Below, piece by piece: positions 1-8,836 of a stretch of 64,000 nucleotides of DNA; the stretch's first letter is position 1, and the number at the start of each line of letters is the position of its first letter. The notes under the pieces were generated by a model, which saw nothing but the letters and a program-made list of their open reading frames with translations, ran no database searches and was not told where the DNA came from. The translations under genes were made by a program, and so were the position numbers. The DNA comes from Pontibacterium sp049603715 (GTDB taxonomy: Bacteria > Pseudomonadota > Gammaproteobacteria > Pseudomonadales > Balneatricaceae), in the NCBI GenBank assembly GCA_049603715.1, contig JBMYSW010000019.1, forward strand, positions 8,290-72,289, given 5' to 3'.

Positions 1-65
1 GCTACAGTGAGGTGGTAAAACGGACGCTTTTTAGAGCCGCCACGAGAAAGACGAATTGTTACCAT
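1..65 (-). CDS. rpsP: 30S ribosomal protein S16, N-terminal part (cut by window edge)
   Basis: Only the first 21 codons lie in the window. They read MVTIRLSRGGSKKRPFYHLT, the conserved amino terminus of ribosomal protein S16, a component of the 30S subunit body. A GGGG Shine-Dalgarno element sits about 9 bases before the ATG at 65. The position immediately downstream of ffh matches the usual ffh-rpsP-rimM-trmD-rplS order of gammaproteobacteria. The rest of the gene runs off the left edge. Confidence 0.93.
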   Translation of the reverse strand, partial: MVTIRLSRGGSKKRPFYHLTV

Positions 66-228
66 GTGAATGGTCCCCTTATTGAGTGGGTTTCGGTGTC
101 GCCCACAATTATCGATCAAAAACTGTGTTTTTTTACGCCACAGCTTTACCTAAACCCCATTAATCGCTTGTTGCGACCTTGCCGTAACAACCAAAAAACG
201 AGGGTTAAATACAAAAATCAGCGCGGAG

Positions 229-256
229 ATTCTACGCGAAAACCCCGCCCTAAGAA
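229..256 (-). promoter_or_regulatory. Putative rpsP promoter
   Basis: On the minus strand a TAGAAT -10-like hexamer (229-234) is followed upstream, 16 bases away, by TTCTTA (251-256). It would give a leader of roughly 155 bases before the rpsP start. The -35 match is poor, so this is a suggestion from position and one good hexamer only. Confidence 0.35.
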
Positions 257-343
257 AGTAAAATATGTATAAAAGCTAACCAAACCGGTTATTGTGTCGC
301 AATGAGCCCAAGCTTTACGTTCTTAGCTCATTGCCACCGCGGG

Positions 344-1747
344 TTAGAAGCGAGGGAAGCCACCTGGGCCGCCCATGCCACCCATACCGCCTGGACCACC
401 CGGTGGCATCATACCTTTCATGCCACGCATCATTTTAGCCATGCCGCCTTTAGAACCCATTTTCTTCATCATCTTAGCCATTTGCTTATGCTGTTTGATG
501 ACGCGATTCACATCTTGAATTTGGGTACCAGAACCGGCTGCGATACGCTTTTTGCGCGAACCAGAGATAATATCGGGCGTACGACGCTCTTTTGGCGTCA
601 TTGACTGAATAATGGCTTCCATTTGCTTCATGCCTTTTTCAGCATCAGACGCTTGAATAGCACCCGCCATTTGCCCCATGCCAGGTAGCTTATCCAGCAT
701 ACCCATCATGCCGCCCATGTTCTTCATTTGCTGAAGCTGCTCTAGGAAATCTTCAAGGTCAAAGCCTTTGCCTTTTTTAAGCTTTTTAGCGAGCTTTTCG
801 GCTTTTTGCTTATCAATCTTCTGCTCTGCTTCCTCAATAAGAGAAAGCACGTCACCCATACCTAAAATACGAGACGCGACACGGTCTGGGTGGAACGGCT
901 CAAGAGCGTCAACTTTTTCGCCCGAACCCAAGAACTTAATTGGCTTGCCGGTAATTTGACGAACCGAAAGCGCTGCACCGCCACGAGCGTCACCATCGGT
1001 TTTGGTAAGGATCACACCGGTCAGCGGCAGCTCTTCGTTAAACGCCTTGGCGGTGTTCGCCGCATCTTGACCTGTCATTGCATCAACAACAAAGAGGGTC
1101 TCAACAGGCTTAATAGCTTTATGAAGATCTTTGATCTCCGCCATCATTTCGCCGTCTACGTGTAAACGACCCGCTGTATCCACAAGTAGCACATCATGGT
1201 GCTGAATACGCGCATGGGACAAGGCACTGTTAACGATATCGATTGGCTTTTGTTCAACCGTGGAAGGGAAGAAGTCTACGCTTACTTCGTTCGCTAAGGT
1301 TTCGAGCTGCTTGATCGCGGCCGGACGATAAACGTCGGCAGACACCACCAATACCTTTTTCTTTTCACGCTCGGTTAAAAAGCGAGCCAATTTGGCAACA
1401 GAGGTGGTTTTACCCGCACCTTGCAAACCCGCCATCATTACCACAGCCGGTGGAGTGGCCGCTAGATTAAGTGCTTCGTTGGCTTCACCCATCACCTGGG
1501 TTAGCTCGTCGTTAACAATTTTCACGAACTGCTGACCCGGTGACAGACTAGAGGTCACCTCTTGGCCGATAGCGCGCGCTTTTACCTTTTCAACAAAAGC
1601 AATGACAACAGGCAAGGCGACATCGGCCTCTAGTAGCGCCATACGCACTTCGCGTAGGGTACCTTTAATGTTGTCTTCCGTTAGTTTCGCTTGGCCGGTA
1701 ATACTTTTAAGGGAGGCCGTTAAACGTTCACTTAAATTTTCGAACAT
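344..1747 (-). CDS. ffh: Signal recognition particle protein Ffh (SRP54)
   Basis: GTPase of the signal recognition particle; it binds 4.5S RNA and signal sequences of nascent inner-membrane proteins and docks with FtsY. The 467-residue protein has the N-terminal helical bundle (about 1-90), the G domain with GLQGAGKT at about 107-114, DTAGR at about 190-194 and TKTDGDARGG at about 248-257, and the methionine-rich M domain from about residue 330. The tail is rich in Gly-Gly-Met repeats, which is common in marine gammaproteobacteria. Length and start (MFENLSERL) are typical. It is divergent from ypjD and upstream of rpsP. Confidence 0.98.
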   Translation of the reverse strand: MFENLSERLTASLKSITGQAKLTEDNIKGTLREVRMALLEADVALPVVIAFVEKVKARAIGQEVTSSLSPGQQFVKIVNDELTQVMGEANEALNLAATPPAVVMMAGLQGAGKTTSVAKLARFLTEREKKKVLVVSADVYRPAAIKQLETLANEVSVDFFPSTVEQKPIDIVNSALSHARIQHHDVLLVDTAGRLHVDGEMMAEIKDLHKAIKPVETLFVVDAMTGQDAANTAKAFNEELPLTGVILTKTDGDARGGAALSVRQITGKPIKFLGSGEKVDALEPFHPDRVASRILGMGDVLSLIEEAEQKIDKQKAEKLAKKLKKGKGFDLEDFLEQLQQMKNMGGMMGMLDKLPGMGQMAGAIQASDAEKGMKQMEAIIQSMTPKERRTPDIISGSRKKRIAAGSGTQIQDVNRVIKQHKQMAKMMKKMGSKGGMAKMMRGMKGMMPPGGPGGMGGMGGPGGFPRF

Positions 1748-2079
1748 AATCTATCTCTGTACCGGCGCGCCTAAACAGGAACTAGGGTGTATCAACACCC
1801 TCATCTGTAAAGCAATGCGAGTAGCGCCGTGGCTAGTAAAAAATGAATTCGTAGCAGACCGAAACGGGCTTTTTACATAACACCCCAAAAGATCGGCCTT
1901 TATTTGACATTAAGTATACCGCAGGCAGCGCTATCACCCCACCCCGTATTTCAGTGTAAAACGAATTATGCCAAACTAGGCAGTATTGCTCGCAGCACAA
2001 ATAAGCCGCTGAATCTATTCGCCATTGCTGCTAACACTTTGCCCTCTTTGACCTATATTAGGCACTAGGACGTTAAACC
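1748..2079. other. Intergenic region between ffh and ypjD
   Basis: This 332-base stretch separates two divergent genes and should hold both promoters. A small inverted repeat, AGGGTGT (1784-1790) and ACACCCT (1795-1801), would form a hairpin in the ffh leader. A TTGACA box at 1904-1909 and a TTGACC box near 2049 point toward ypjD but neither has a convincing -10 partner at 17 bases. I see no coding potential. Confidence 0.5.
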
Positions 2080-2874
2080 ATGCTGTATTTGTTTTCGCTG
2101 GCCGCCATCTTTTTTTACGCATTGGCCACTTTTCAAGAAGCACGACATTTTAAAAACCAAGAACCTAACAAACCTAAATGGTTAACTGGGCTTGGCTTAG
2201 CGGGTTTTTTCGCCCACACGGTGAGTATTTATCTACTGTTACACCACAGCAATGGCATCGACCTCAGCACTGGCAACCTTGCCTCTTTGGTCACATGGCT
2301 TGTGGCCATGATTACCCTCTTTAGCAGTTTTCGGATTCCCATCCACCTTATTTTTTTAGCCGCGTTTCCCATGGCTATTATGGCGATTGTTTATGCCCTT
2401 TTTGACCAAGACCCAAGCGCCGGTCGCCATTACGATGTTGGCTTAGTCAGCCACATTCTGCTGTCTATTTTGGCCTACAGCTTATTTACTATTGCAACGG
2501 CCCACGCCTTACTGCTCTACCTGCAAGACAAAGCACTAAAAAAACACGGTTCTCGCAGCCTTATTAAAGCCTTGCCTCCGCTGCAAACCATGGAGCGCTT
2601 GCTGTTTGAGGTATTGGCCATTGGCTTAGGTTTACTCACCGGCTCGTTAATTACCGGTTTCCTCTTTGTAGACGACCTACTCGCCCAACACTTGGCGCAC
2701 AAAACCGTATTTTCGGTTATCGCATGGTTAAGCTACAGCGTACTATTCGCCGGTCGAATCTTGCTCGGATGGCGCAGCCGTACGGCCGTGCGCTGGACCA
2801 TTGGCAGCTTTATCTTTTTAGCCGTAGGCTTCTTTGGCACCAAGCTCATCCTCGACTGGTTTATACATAGCTGA
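2080..2874 (+). CDS. ypjD: YpjD/CcsA-family inner-membrane protein
   Basis: Polytopic membrane protein of 264 residues with about eight hydrophobic segments, resembling the cytochrome c assembly protein CcsA/HemX family. The E. coli relative YpjD (also called CorE) is found next to ffh and corB, exactly as here, and has been linked to magnesium/cobalt resistance rather than to cytochrome maturation. The start is the ATG at 2080. The neighbouring CorB-like gene follows after 114 bases in the same direction, suggesting joint function. The exact molecular role is not established. Confidence 0.88.
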   Translation: MLYLFSLAAIFFYALATFQEARHFKNQEPNKPKWLTGLGLAGFFAHTVSIYLLLHHSNGIDLSTGNLASLVTWLVAMITLFSSFRIPIHLIFLAAFPMAIMAIVYALFDQDPSAGRHYDVGLVSHILLSILAYSLFTIATAHALLLYLQDKALKKHGSRSLIKALPPLQTMERLLFEVLAIGLGLLTGSLITGFLFVDDLLAQHLAHKTVFSVIAWLSYSVLFAGRILLGWRSRTAVRWTIGSFIFLAVGFFGTKLILDWFIHS

Positions 2875-2988
2875 GACGACCTGCTACCCCTCGACTTACT
2901 CGGATCAAAAGTAGCAGCCGCAACGCTTGACACACCTAGCCCTAGCCTTAACAATAGCTAGCCCAATTATAACCACAGGGTCTTTCCG

Positions 2989-4245
2989 TTGGACGAAGCC
3001 TCGATAAGCCTATTGCTGGGCATCCTAGTCGCTCTTATTTTCTGTTCTGCTTTTTTCTCCAGCTCCGAAACGAGCATGATGGCTTTAAACCGATACCGGT
3101 TAAAGCATCTTGCCAAAAAAGGCCATAGTGGTGCCAAGCGAGCCAGCAAACTACTTGAACGCCCCGACCGCCTAATCGGAGTTATCCTCATAGGAAACAA
3201 CTTCGTAAACAACTTGGCTGTTTCCATAGCGACTGTCTTAGCAGTACGTATCTGGGGTGATACCGGCATCGCTATCGCAACAGGAAGCTTAACGCTTGTT
3301 GTCCTTATCTTTGCCGAGGTCTCACCCAAAACTGTCGCAGCGCTACACCCCGAAAAAGTCGCATTTCCTGCTGCACTGATACTTCAGCCACTGCTTAAGC
3401 TCACCTACCCTCTTGTTTGGCTGGTCAATGGAATCACTAACAACTTTTTGCGCTTATTTGGCGTTAACATCAATGACGCAAACGACCATAACCTCAGCAC
3501 CGAAGAACTACGCACACTGGTAAACGAAGCTGGCGCATTATTGCCTCACCGCAACCAGTCGATGCTATTGGGTGTATTAGAGCTATCTGAAGTGACCGTG
3601 AACGACGTTATGGTGCCGCGTAACGACGTTATTGGTATCGATCTAGACGACGATATCGAAGCCATTATTGAGCGTCTTTGTACTGCCAACCAAACCCGCT
3701 TGCCGGTATACCGTGGCGATATCAACAAAGTTGTGGGCATTTTACACATGCGCAACTTGGCGAAGATTTTCCAGCAAGGCAGCATCTCAAAAGCCGCAAT
3801 TGTGCAGGTGATCCACGAGCCTTACTTTATTCCAGAGAGCACCCCTCTCCAAACACAGCTACTTAACTTTCAAAAGCAGGCACGCCGCATTGGTTTAGTG
3901 GTTGATGAGTACGGTGATGTTCAGGGCATTGTCACCCTTGAGGACATTCTAGAAGAGATTGTTGGCGAGCTATCGGCTAACAACAACGAAGAGAACCAAG
4001 ACGTGCACCGCCAAGACGACGGCAGCTACTTCATCGAGGGCTCTGCCTACATTCGTGAAGTAAACAAAGCTTTGGATTGGGAACTACCCACAGATGGGCC
4101 AAAAACCATCAACGGCCTCATTACCGAGCGTTTAGAATCCATCCCTGATGGCAACGTGTGCTTACGCATAGGTAAATACCAAGCGGAAACACTGCAAATT
4201 ACCGACAACTTAATTAAAACCATTCGGTTTATTAAGTACAAGTAG
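2989..4245 (+). CDS. corB: CNNM/CorB-type transporter-associated protein (YfjD family)
   Basis: Membrane protein of the HlyC/CorC/CNNM family, implicated in magnesium and cobalt transport. The 418-residue product has a DUF21 transmembrane domain (about residues 1-185; SSETSMMALN motif and GNNFVNN), a tandem CBS pair (about 200-330; VDEYGDVQGIVTLEDILEEI), and a C-terminal CorC_HlyC domain (about 340-418). Translation appears to start at a TTG (2989) preceded by ACAGGG. Pairing with ypjD matches the ffh-ypjD-yfjD neighbourhood of E. coli. Confidence 0.9.
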   Translation: MDEASISLLLGILVALIFCSAFFSSSETSMMALNRYRLKHLAKKGHSGAKRASKLLERPDRLIGVILIGNNFVNNLAVSIATVLAVRIWGDTGIAIATGSLTLVVLIFAEVSPKTVAALHPEKVAFPAALILQPLLKLTYPLVWLVNGITNNFLRLFGVNINDANDHNLSTEELRTLVNEAGALLPHRNQSMLLGVLELSEVTVNDVMVPRNDVIGIDLDDDIEAIIERLCTANQTRLPVYRGDINKVVGILHMRNLAKIFQQGSISKAAIVQVIHEPYFIPESTPLQTQLLNFQKQARRIGLVVDEYGDVQGIVTLEDILEEIVGELSANNNEENQDVHRQDDGSYFIEGSAYIREVNKALDWELPTDGPKTINGLITERLESIPDGNVCLRIGKYQAETLQITDNLIKTIRFIKYK

Positions 4246-4260
4246 GCCAAAATTCGCAAG

Positions 4261-4566
4261 TTAGCTATCGGCTAGCTTGCGGTTCACACTTTCGATTTTA
4301 TCTTCGATGCTTTGCAGTCGATCCGTTCGTGTACCTACACGCATGGAGGTGGTCACACGATCGGCACCCGCTTTATGTACCGCTTCGTGACAAGCTTTTA
4401 CGACGGCAAACACTTCGTCCCACTCACCCTCAATGTTCGTTCCGAATGCGTGCATCTGGTGATCTAAGCCGGCGTCTTTAATAATCCTTTGGCAGAGGGT
4501 AACGTAGCTAGAAACCGATACACCGACACCCATCGGCACCACACACAAGTCAATCATCACTCTCAT
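4261..4566 (-). CDS. MTH1187-family thiamine-binding protein
   Basis: Small cytoplasmic protein (101 residues) of the DUF77/MTH1187 family (relatives YkoF/YqgV), ferredoxin-like folds that bind thiamine. Diagnostic stretches are DLCVVPMGVGVSVSSYV near the N terminus and the HAFGTNIEGEWDEVF segment in the middle. It overlaps the upstream DUF1289 gene by 4 bases (ATGA) and is the last gene of a tightly packed four-gene run (nudL-like, carbonic-anhydrase-like, DUF1289, this gene). Confidence 0.85.
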   Translation of the reverse strand: MRVMIDLCVVPMGVGVSVSSYVTLCQRIIKDAGLDHQMHAFGTNIEGEWDEVFAVVKACHEAVHKAGADRVTTSMRVGTRTDRLQSIEDKIESVNRKLADS

Positions 4567-4766
4567 AGCGGTACGATTTCGCCTTTTTCGCGTTTAACAA
4601 TTTTGGCGTAAACGGCACGCTTTTCGTCATCGTTCATAGTGCCCCATTCGGCGATTTCCATGCCGTGACGATGACAGGCAATGCACACATCATGCTCATC
4701 AAGAGCACATACACCCACACAAGGGCTGCGGACAGGCTTGGCTGGAGAATTAGCTTGAGTGGTCAT
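4563..4766 (-). CDS. DUF1289 domain protein
   Basis: Very small (67 residues) cysteine-containing protein with the DUF1289 signature SPCVGVCALDEHDVCIACHR followed by EIAEWGTMNDDEKRAVYAKI. The three or four cysteines suggest metal or Fe-S binding, but no function is established for the family. It overlaps both neighbours by 4 bases, so it is almost certainly cotranslated with them. Confidence 0.88.
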   Translation of the reverse strand: MTTQANSPAKPVRSPCVGVCALDEHDVCIACHRHGMEIAEWGTMNDDEKRAVYAKIVKREKGEIVPL

Positions 4767-5293
4767 GAGTGTTTTCCTAGGCTTTTAAAAAGCCCCATCA
4801 TAACATCTTGGGCTTGTAACACATCTTGCTCTACGGTTTTTATTTGCGCTTGCGTAAGCACTTCTTCCACTACCGCAGGCTGACCCATAACTAGGGCATA
4901 GTCGGGAATCACCATGTCAGCCGGTATATGGCTTTGGGCAGCGATCATCGAATATTTGCCTACCACCGCACCGGGAGCAATGACACATTCCCGACCGATT
5001 AAACAGCCTTCGCCTACGTGACAGCCCATTAAATGAGCGTTTTCGCCCACCATGACATAGTCATTTAAGCGAAGGCTATGGCCTTGTACCGCTTCGAGGG
5101 TAGCACCGCTCTCAATTTGGTTTCCTTTACCCACGCTCACCGTTTCGTCGAGCCCAGAAACCGTGGCGTTAAACCAGATACTGACATGGCTCGACAAACT
5201 CACGTTACCGTCGATCACCGCGCTTTCGGCAATAAAGTGACCTTCTCCATTAAACTCAAGGCCTTGCACCGGTTTTTTCTTAGATTGGCTCAC
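4763..5293 (-). CDS. Gamma-carbonic-anhydrase-like hexapeptide-repeat protein
   Basis: 176-residue left-handed beta-helix protein of the gamma-carbonic anhydrase/YrdA/PaaY family. The repeated hexapeptide pattern runs from about residue 18 to 150 (AVIDGNVSLSSHVSIWFNA, GKGNQIESGATLEA, VMVGENAHLMGCHVGEGCLIGRECVI). Family members are trimeric with metal bound by histidines between subunits; here NAHLMGCHVGEG supplies the HxxxxH pair, while the usual first histidine is less evident. Whether it is an active carbonic anhydrase or a thioesterase-like relative cannot be decided from sequence. Confidence 0.85.
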   Translation of the reverse strand: MSQSKKKPVQGLEFNGEGHFIAESAVIDGNVSLSSHVSIWFNATVSGLDETVSVGKGNQIESGATLEAVQGHSLRLNDYVMVGENAHLMGCHVGEGCLIGRECVIAPGAVVGKYSMIAAQSHIPADMVIPDYALVMGQPAVVEEVLTQAQIKTVEQDVLQAQDVMMGLFKSLGKHS

Positions 5294-5904
5294 GCGCCTT
5301 CCTTGTGCTTTGTTGCTCGGTGAGAGATTTCGAACCCAGCGTCAAAACAAATATTGAGCAGGTCTGCAATGATATAAGCCGTTAGCCCCCAAATCACAAA
5401 CCCTTGAAACTCCCAAACGGGCAAACCATAACGTTTGTACTGAGGGTGCTTACGCCAACCTTCGTTCACATCGGTTTCTAAAAAAAACTGCAAGGGCACA
5501 GAAAAGACTTCGTCTAGTTCCCCTTCATTTGCCACAAAGCGAAGTTTAGGAGGAATGACCGCCACCCAAGGGGTCACGGATAGCTGGTTAACTGAACGAA
5601 CGCTTTTGAGTGGCACCAGCGCCTCAACCAATTCAGGATCTAGGCCCACTTCTTCATTTGCCTCACGTAGCGCAGTTTCGAGGCTGTCTTTATCTTCTGG
5701 GTCTTGCTTGCCCCCCGGAAAAGCCACCTGCCCTGCATGACTCGACAAGGTCGCCGCCCGCTGAGTAAGCACAACCTTCGGCTCTTGCTCATTAGTAATA
5801 GCCACCAAAACACTGGCACTGCCCACAGCACCTTTATCTTGCCAAGGCGCACGAGTGTGCTGACGATGGAAGTCCTCTAAACGTTCATACACTTGAGATA
5901 ACAT
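5290..5904 (-). CDS. Nudix CoA pyrophosphatase (NudL/YeaB type)
   Basis: Hydrolase predicted to cleave coenzyme A or related nucleotide diphosphates. The 204-residue protein has the UPF0035 signature (LTQRAATLSSHAGQVAFPGG) directly followed by a Nudix box ending in ALREANEEVGL, which together distinguish the NudL group from other Nudix enzymes. It begins at the ATG at 5904 and overlaps the next gene by 4 bases. It is divergent from the Nudix gene at 5987. Confidence 0.9.
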   Translation of the reverse strand: MLSQVYERLEDFHRQHTRAPWQDKGAVGSASVLVAITNEQEPKVVLTQRAATLSSHAGQVAFPGGKQDPEDKDSLETALREANEEVGLDPELVEALVPLKSVRSVNQLSVTPWVAVIPPKLRFVANEGELDEVFSVPLQFFLETDVNEGWRKHPQYKRYGLPVWEFQGFVIWGLTAYIIADLLNICFDAGFEISHRATKHKEGA

Positions 5905-5986
5905 GGCTTGCCCTCTTAAGCCTCGCTTTTATCAACAAGCAAAGCTAAGCTCTCATCATTCAACAGGTTTTGGTTAGCAGGTGTTT

Positions 5987-6589
5987 ATGCAAGTATTTAA
6001 GTATTGTAGCCAATGTGGCGGAAAGACTCACATGGCTGTGCCAAAAGGTGACAATAAAGTGCGCGCCATTTGCCAAAGCTGCCATCATATTTTTTACGAC
6101 AACCCCCGCATTGTTGCCGGCACATTGCCTGTTTATAAAGACAAAGTACTTCTTTGTAAGCGTGCCATTGAGCCCCGTAAAGGCTACTGGACCTTACCAG
6201 CGGGCTTTATGGAAAACGGCGAGTCCACTGAGCAAGCGGCACTAAGAGAAACCTACGAAGAAGCTCACGCCCATGTCGTCTTGGAGTCTTTGTACGCAAG
6301 CACCTCTATCCTGCATGTAAACCAAGTGCAGCTGATTTACTTAGCCACACTGTCCAGGCCTGAGTTTGGCCCCGGGTCAGAGTCGCTAGAAGTCGCCCTT
6401 TTTGACGAAGCCGAGATTCCTTGGCAAGACCTAGCCTTTACGACCATTACCAGCGCACTTAAGCAATACTTTGCCGACCGCAAACAAGGACAGGGCTTTG
6501 CCCTACGCCACTTTGAATTGGCCGGCAACCAAAGCCTGCCGCAACGTGTGGATATCAGCGAGCAGGCCTTTATTCCGGAAGCTGATTAA
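5987..6589 (+). CDS. Nudix hydrolase with N-terminal zinc ribbon
   Basis: About 200 residues. An N-terminal zinc ribbon (FKYCSQCG near residues 3-9 and CQSCHHIFYDNP near 32-43) precedes a Nudix domain with the box GFMENGEST...ALRETYEEAHA. This architecture is that of the NADH-pyrophosphatase/ADP-ribose pyrophosphatase-like group (YjaD/NudC relatives); substrate is unknown. I prefer the ATG at 5987, which is preceded by AGCAGG at suitable spacing; a GTG at 5981 in the same frame is the alternative. Its 3' end overlaps the convergent NIF3-like gene by 20 bases. Confidence 0.87.
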   Translation: MQVFKYCSQCGGKTHMAVPKGDNKVRAICQSCHHIFYDNPRIVAGTLPVYKDKVLLCKRAIEPRKGYWTLPAGFMENGESTEQAALRETYEEAHAHVVLESLYASTSILHVNQVQLIYLATLSRPEFGPGSESLEVALFDEAEIPWQDLAFTTITSALKQYFADRKQGQGFALRHFELAGNQSLPQRVDISEQAFIPEAD

Positions 6590-6887
6590 CTTGCCATGTT
6601 TCGTAGGCCACCTCTTCATAGGGGTGCGCCAACAGCAAGGCTGCGACGGCTTGGCGAATCAACGCATCGTCACACACCATCTCCACCTTCCATTCGTCCA
6701 ACTGCTCTAGTTGACCTTGATCGCCAATCGCAGGAGAGCTCCCCGCCAATGGCCGAAACTGGCCAATGCCCTTGGCCTGCCAGCAACATTGATCGTAATT
6801 GCCAATTTTACCCACACCCACCTCAAAGAGTACGGCTTTAACCTCACTCAAGTGGCTCTCGGGCACAAAAAAACAAAGCTTATACAT
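6570..6887 (-). CDS. NIF3/YqfO-like stand-alone domain protein
   Basis: 105-residue protein equivalent to the PII/CutA-like inserted domain of YqfO-type NIF3 proteins (MYKLCFFVPESHLSEVKAVL at the start, AHPYEEVAYETW near the end). Stand-alone versions are common in Proteobacteria and are annotated as NGG1p-interacting factor 3 relatives; no biochemical role is settled. It is convergent with the Nudix gene and overlaps its end. Confidence 0.82.
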   Translation of the reverse strand: MYKLCFFVPESHLSEVKAVLFEVGVGKIGNYDQCCWQAKGIGQFRPLAGSSPAIGDQGQLEQLDEWKVEMVCDDALIRQAVAALLLAHPYEEVAYETWQVNQLPE

Positions 6888-7006
6888 GGCACCTACCTTT
6901 GATCATACACAGTATCTATTTATTCGATTAACAATAGCTGAAGCGCCTGCCCGGTTAGGCTAACATAAGCGCAACATCAGCAGATTATTAAAGGGCAAGG
7001 ATCATT

Positions 7007-7912
7007 ATGACAGCGCTTGAATCAATTATTGAGTCTCATCCCCACCTCACACTGAGCGACACCCAACAACTTTATCAGGGTGAAGAAGCCTTACCCGTAA
7101 TACAAGTAAGTAACGCCCTCTGTGATGCTAACGTGAGCCTCTACGGCGCACATGTGCTGTCCTTTAAACCCAAAGACAAAAGCGAAGCCCTTTGGATTAG
7201 CCCCAATACCAAGTTTCAAGCGGGCACGGCCATTCGTGGTGGCGTACCTGTGTGCTTTCCTTGGTTTGCCGTAAACCAAGACGACCCGAGTAAACCAAAG
7301 CACGGCTACGTTCGCCAGCGCCTTTGGACACTCGAAAGCAGCGAGCAAACAGACAAGGGCGAAACCAAACTTACCCTCGTCTACCAAAGCCAACCTGAAG
7401 ACAAAGCACACTTTGAAGGCGAGTTTAAGGTAAAGCTGGACCTAACCTTCGGTGAGTCCCTAAGCATGACCCTCGACGTTACCAATACAGGTACAACGCC
7501 TTACCCTATTCGCTGGGCACTACATACCTACTTTGCTGTATCCAACGTTAACAATGTATCGGTATCGGGGCTTGATGGCGTTAGCTATCGTGACAATACG
7601 AAGGGCTTGGCGATTGCGACTCAAGCCGGTGATATCACCTTTAACGGCGAGGTGGATATGGCCTTCTTTGAAGCACCTGCACGTCAAACCATCAATGATA
7701 ACGGCAAAGACATTATCGCAATTACCGGCGACAACGCACCGAGCGCCATTGTTTGGAACATTGGCACCGAAAAAGGCGAAGGCATTGCAGATATCGGCGG
7801 TGAGGCATCAACAGGGTACGTGTGTGTAGAGCGTGGCTGTGCGTTTTCAGATGTGTGGCAACTGGCTCCGGGCGAGCAAATAAAAGGTACAAAAACAATC
7901 GAAGTGCTTTAG
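7007..7912 (+). CDS. D-hexose-6-phosphate mutarotase (YeaD family)
   Basis: Cytoplasmic aldose-1-epimerase-fold enzyme (301 residues) interconverting alpha and beta glucose-6-phosphate. Key stretches are ISPNTKFQAGTAIRGGVPVCFPWF (about residues 64-87), HGYVRQRLW (about 101-109), ALHTYFAVS (about 171-179) and the C-terminal CVERG. ATG at 7007 is preceded by GGGCAAGGA. It is followed by a strong hairpin terminator at 7932. Confidence 0.92.
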   Translation: MTALESIIESHPHLTLSDTQQLYQGEEALPVIQVSNALCDANVSLYGAHVLSFKPKDKSEALWISPNTKFQAGTAIRGGVPVCFPWFAVNQDDPSKPKHGYVRQRLWTLESSEQTDKGETKLTLVYQSQPEDKAHFEGEFKVKLDLTFGESLSMTLDVTNTGTTPYPIRWALHTYFAVSNVNNVSVSGLDGVSYRDNTKGLAIATQAGDITFNGEVDMAFFEAPARQTINDNGKDIIAITGDNAPSAIVWNIGTEKGEGIADIGGEASTGYVCVERGCAFSDVWQLAPGEQIKGTKTIEVL

Positions 7913-7931
7913 TTCCCTCTCTTTAAGCAAA

Positions 7932-7969
7932 TAAAAAGCCGCTGACCTTTTAGGTGAGCGGCTTTTTTG
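7932..7969. terminator. Bidirectional terminator between yeaD-like gene and dapB
   Basis: A long stem pairs AAAAAGCCGCT (with GACCT inside) against AGGTGAGCGGCTTTTTT, with A-runs on one side and T-runs on the other, so it can stop the mutarotase transcript on the plus strand and the dapB transcript on the minus strand. Confidence 0.85.
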
Positions 7970-8011
7970 TTCAGCTGGCCAATCTAGGGCCGAGCTAGAA
8001 AACTAAACGAA

Positions 8012-8836
8012 TTAAAGATCGTTTAGCCCAAGTACATCCTGCATCGAGTAAAGACCCGCAGGCTGGCTAACCAGCCACTTGGCTGCACGAACCGAACCTT
8101 TCGCAAAGGTCATACGTGAGCTGGCCTTATGGGTAATTTCAAAACGCTCGCCTTCGTTGGCAAATAGCACGGTATGATCGCCTACCACGTCGCCTGCACG
8201 AATCGTAGCAAAACCAATCTCACCTTTAGGGCGCGCGCCCACTTGGCCTTCACGACCGTAAATTGCACACTCTTTAAGGTCTTTACCTAGCGCATCGGCA
8301 ACGGCTTCGCCCATGCTTAATGCGGTACCTGAAGGCGAGTCCACTTTATGATGGTGGTGAGTTTCAATCACTTCAATGTCGTAATCTTCACCCAAAGCCT
8401 TGGCCGCTAACGCTAGAAGTTTAAAGCTAAGGTTAACGCCAACGCTCATGTTAGAGGCGAACACCACGGGTGTTTTCTCGGCAAACGCAGCCAGCGCTGC
8501 CTTGTCTTCATCGGTTAAACCAGTCGTACCAATCACACTCGCCTTACCCGCCTCAACACACACTGCCAGGTTAGCAAGCGTTGTTTCTGGCGTGGTGAAG
8601 TCGATTAATACATCAAAGTCGTTAACCACATCCGCCAAGCTAGATACGGTGTTTACACCCAAACGACCAACACCTGCTAGCTCGCCTGCGTCTACGCCTT
8701 TAAGTGAGCTTGTTGGGCTGACAATGGCTGCGCCAAGCTCTAGGCCTTCGGTTAGGTTAATGGCTTCAATATGGGCTTTGCCCATACGACCGCCTGCGCC
8801 TGCAACGGCGATGCGGATATTATTCGTTGCTGTCAT
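8012..8836 (-). CDS. dapB: 4-hydroxy-tetrahydrodipicolinate reductase
   Basis: Second committed enzyme of the lysine/diaminopimelate pathway, using NAD(P)H. The 274-residue protein begins MTATNNIRIAVAGAGGRMG with the nucleotide-binding GxGxxG, has the catalytic motif ETHHHHKVDSPSGTAL (about residues 159-174), and the family ending. The ATG at 8836 has AGGTG nine bases upstream; an upstream in-frame extension to 8923 lies inside cysE and is not needed. The start overlaps the cysE 3' end by 17 bases, so the two are cotranscribed. Confidence 0.95.
   Translation of the reverse strand: MTATNNIRIAVAGAGGRMGKAHIEAINLTEGLELGAAIVSPTSSLKGVDAGELAGVGRLGVNTVSSLADVVNDFDVLIDFTTPETTLANLAVCVEAGKASVIGTTGLTDEDKAALAAFAEKTPVVFASNMSVGVNLSFKLLALAAKALGEDYDIEVIETHHHHKVDSPSGTALSMGEAVADALGKDLKECAIYGREGQVGARPKGEIGFATIRAGDVVGDHTVLFANEGERFEITHKASSRMTFAKGSVRAAKWLVSQPAGLYSMQDVLGLNDL

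Noticed and set aside
12..272. Plus-strand open frame of 86 codons at the left edge
   Set aside because: It is antisense to the start of rpsP and its upstream region; the minus-strand reading gives a clear S16 amino terminus.
302..604. His/Thr-rich open frame opposite the 3' end of ffh
   Set aside because: It is the shadow of the Met/Gly-rich M-domain codons of ffh and has no ribosome-binding site.
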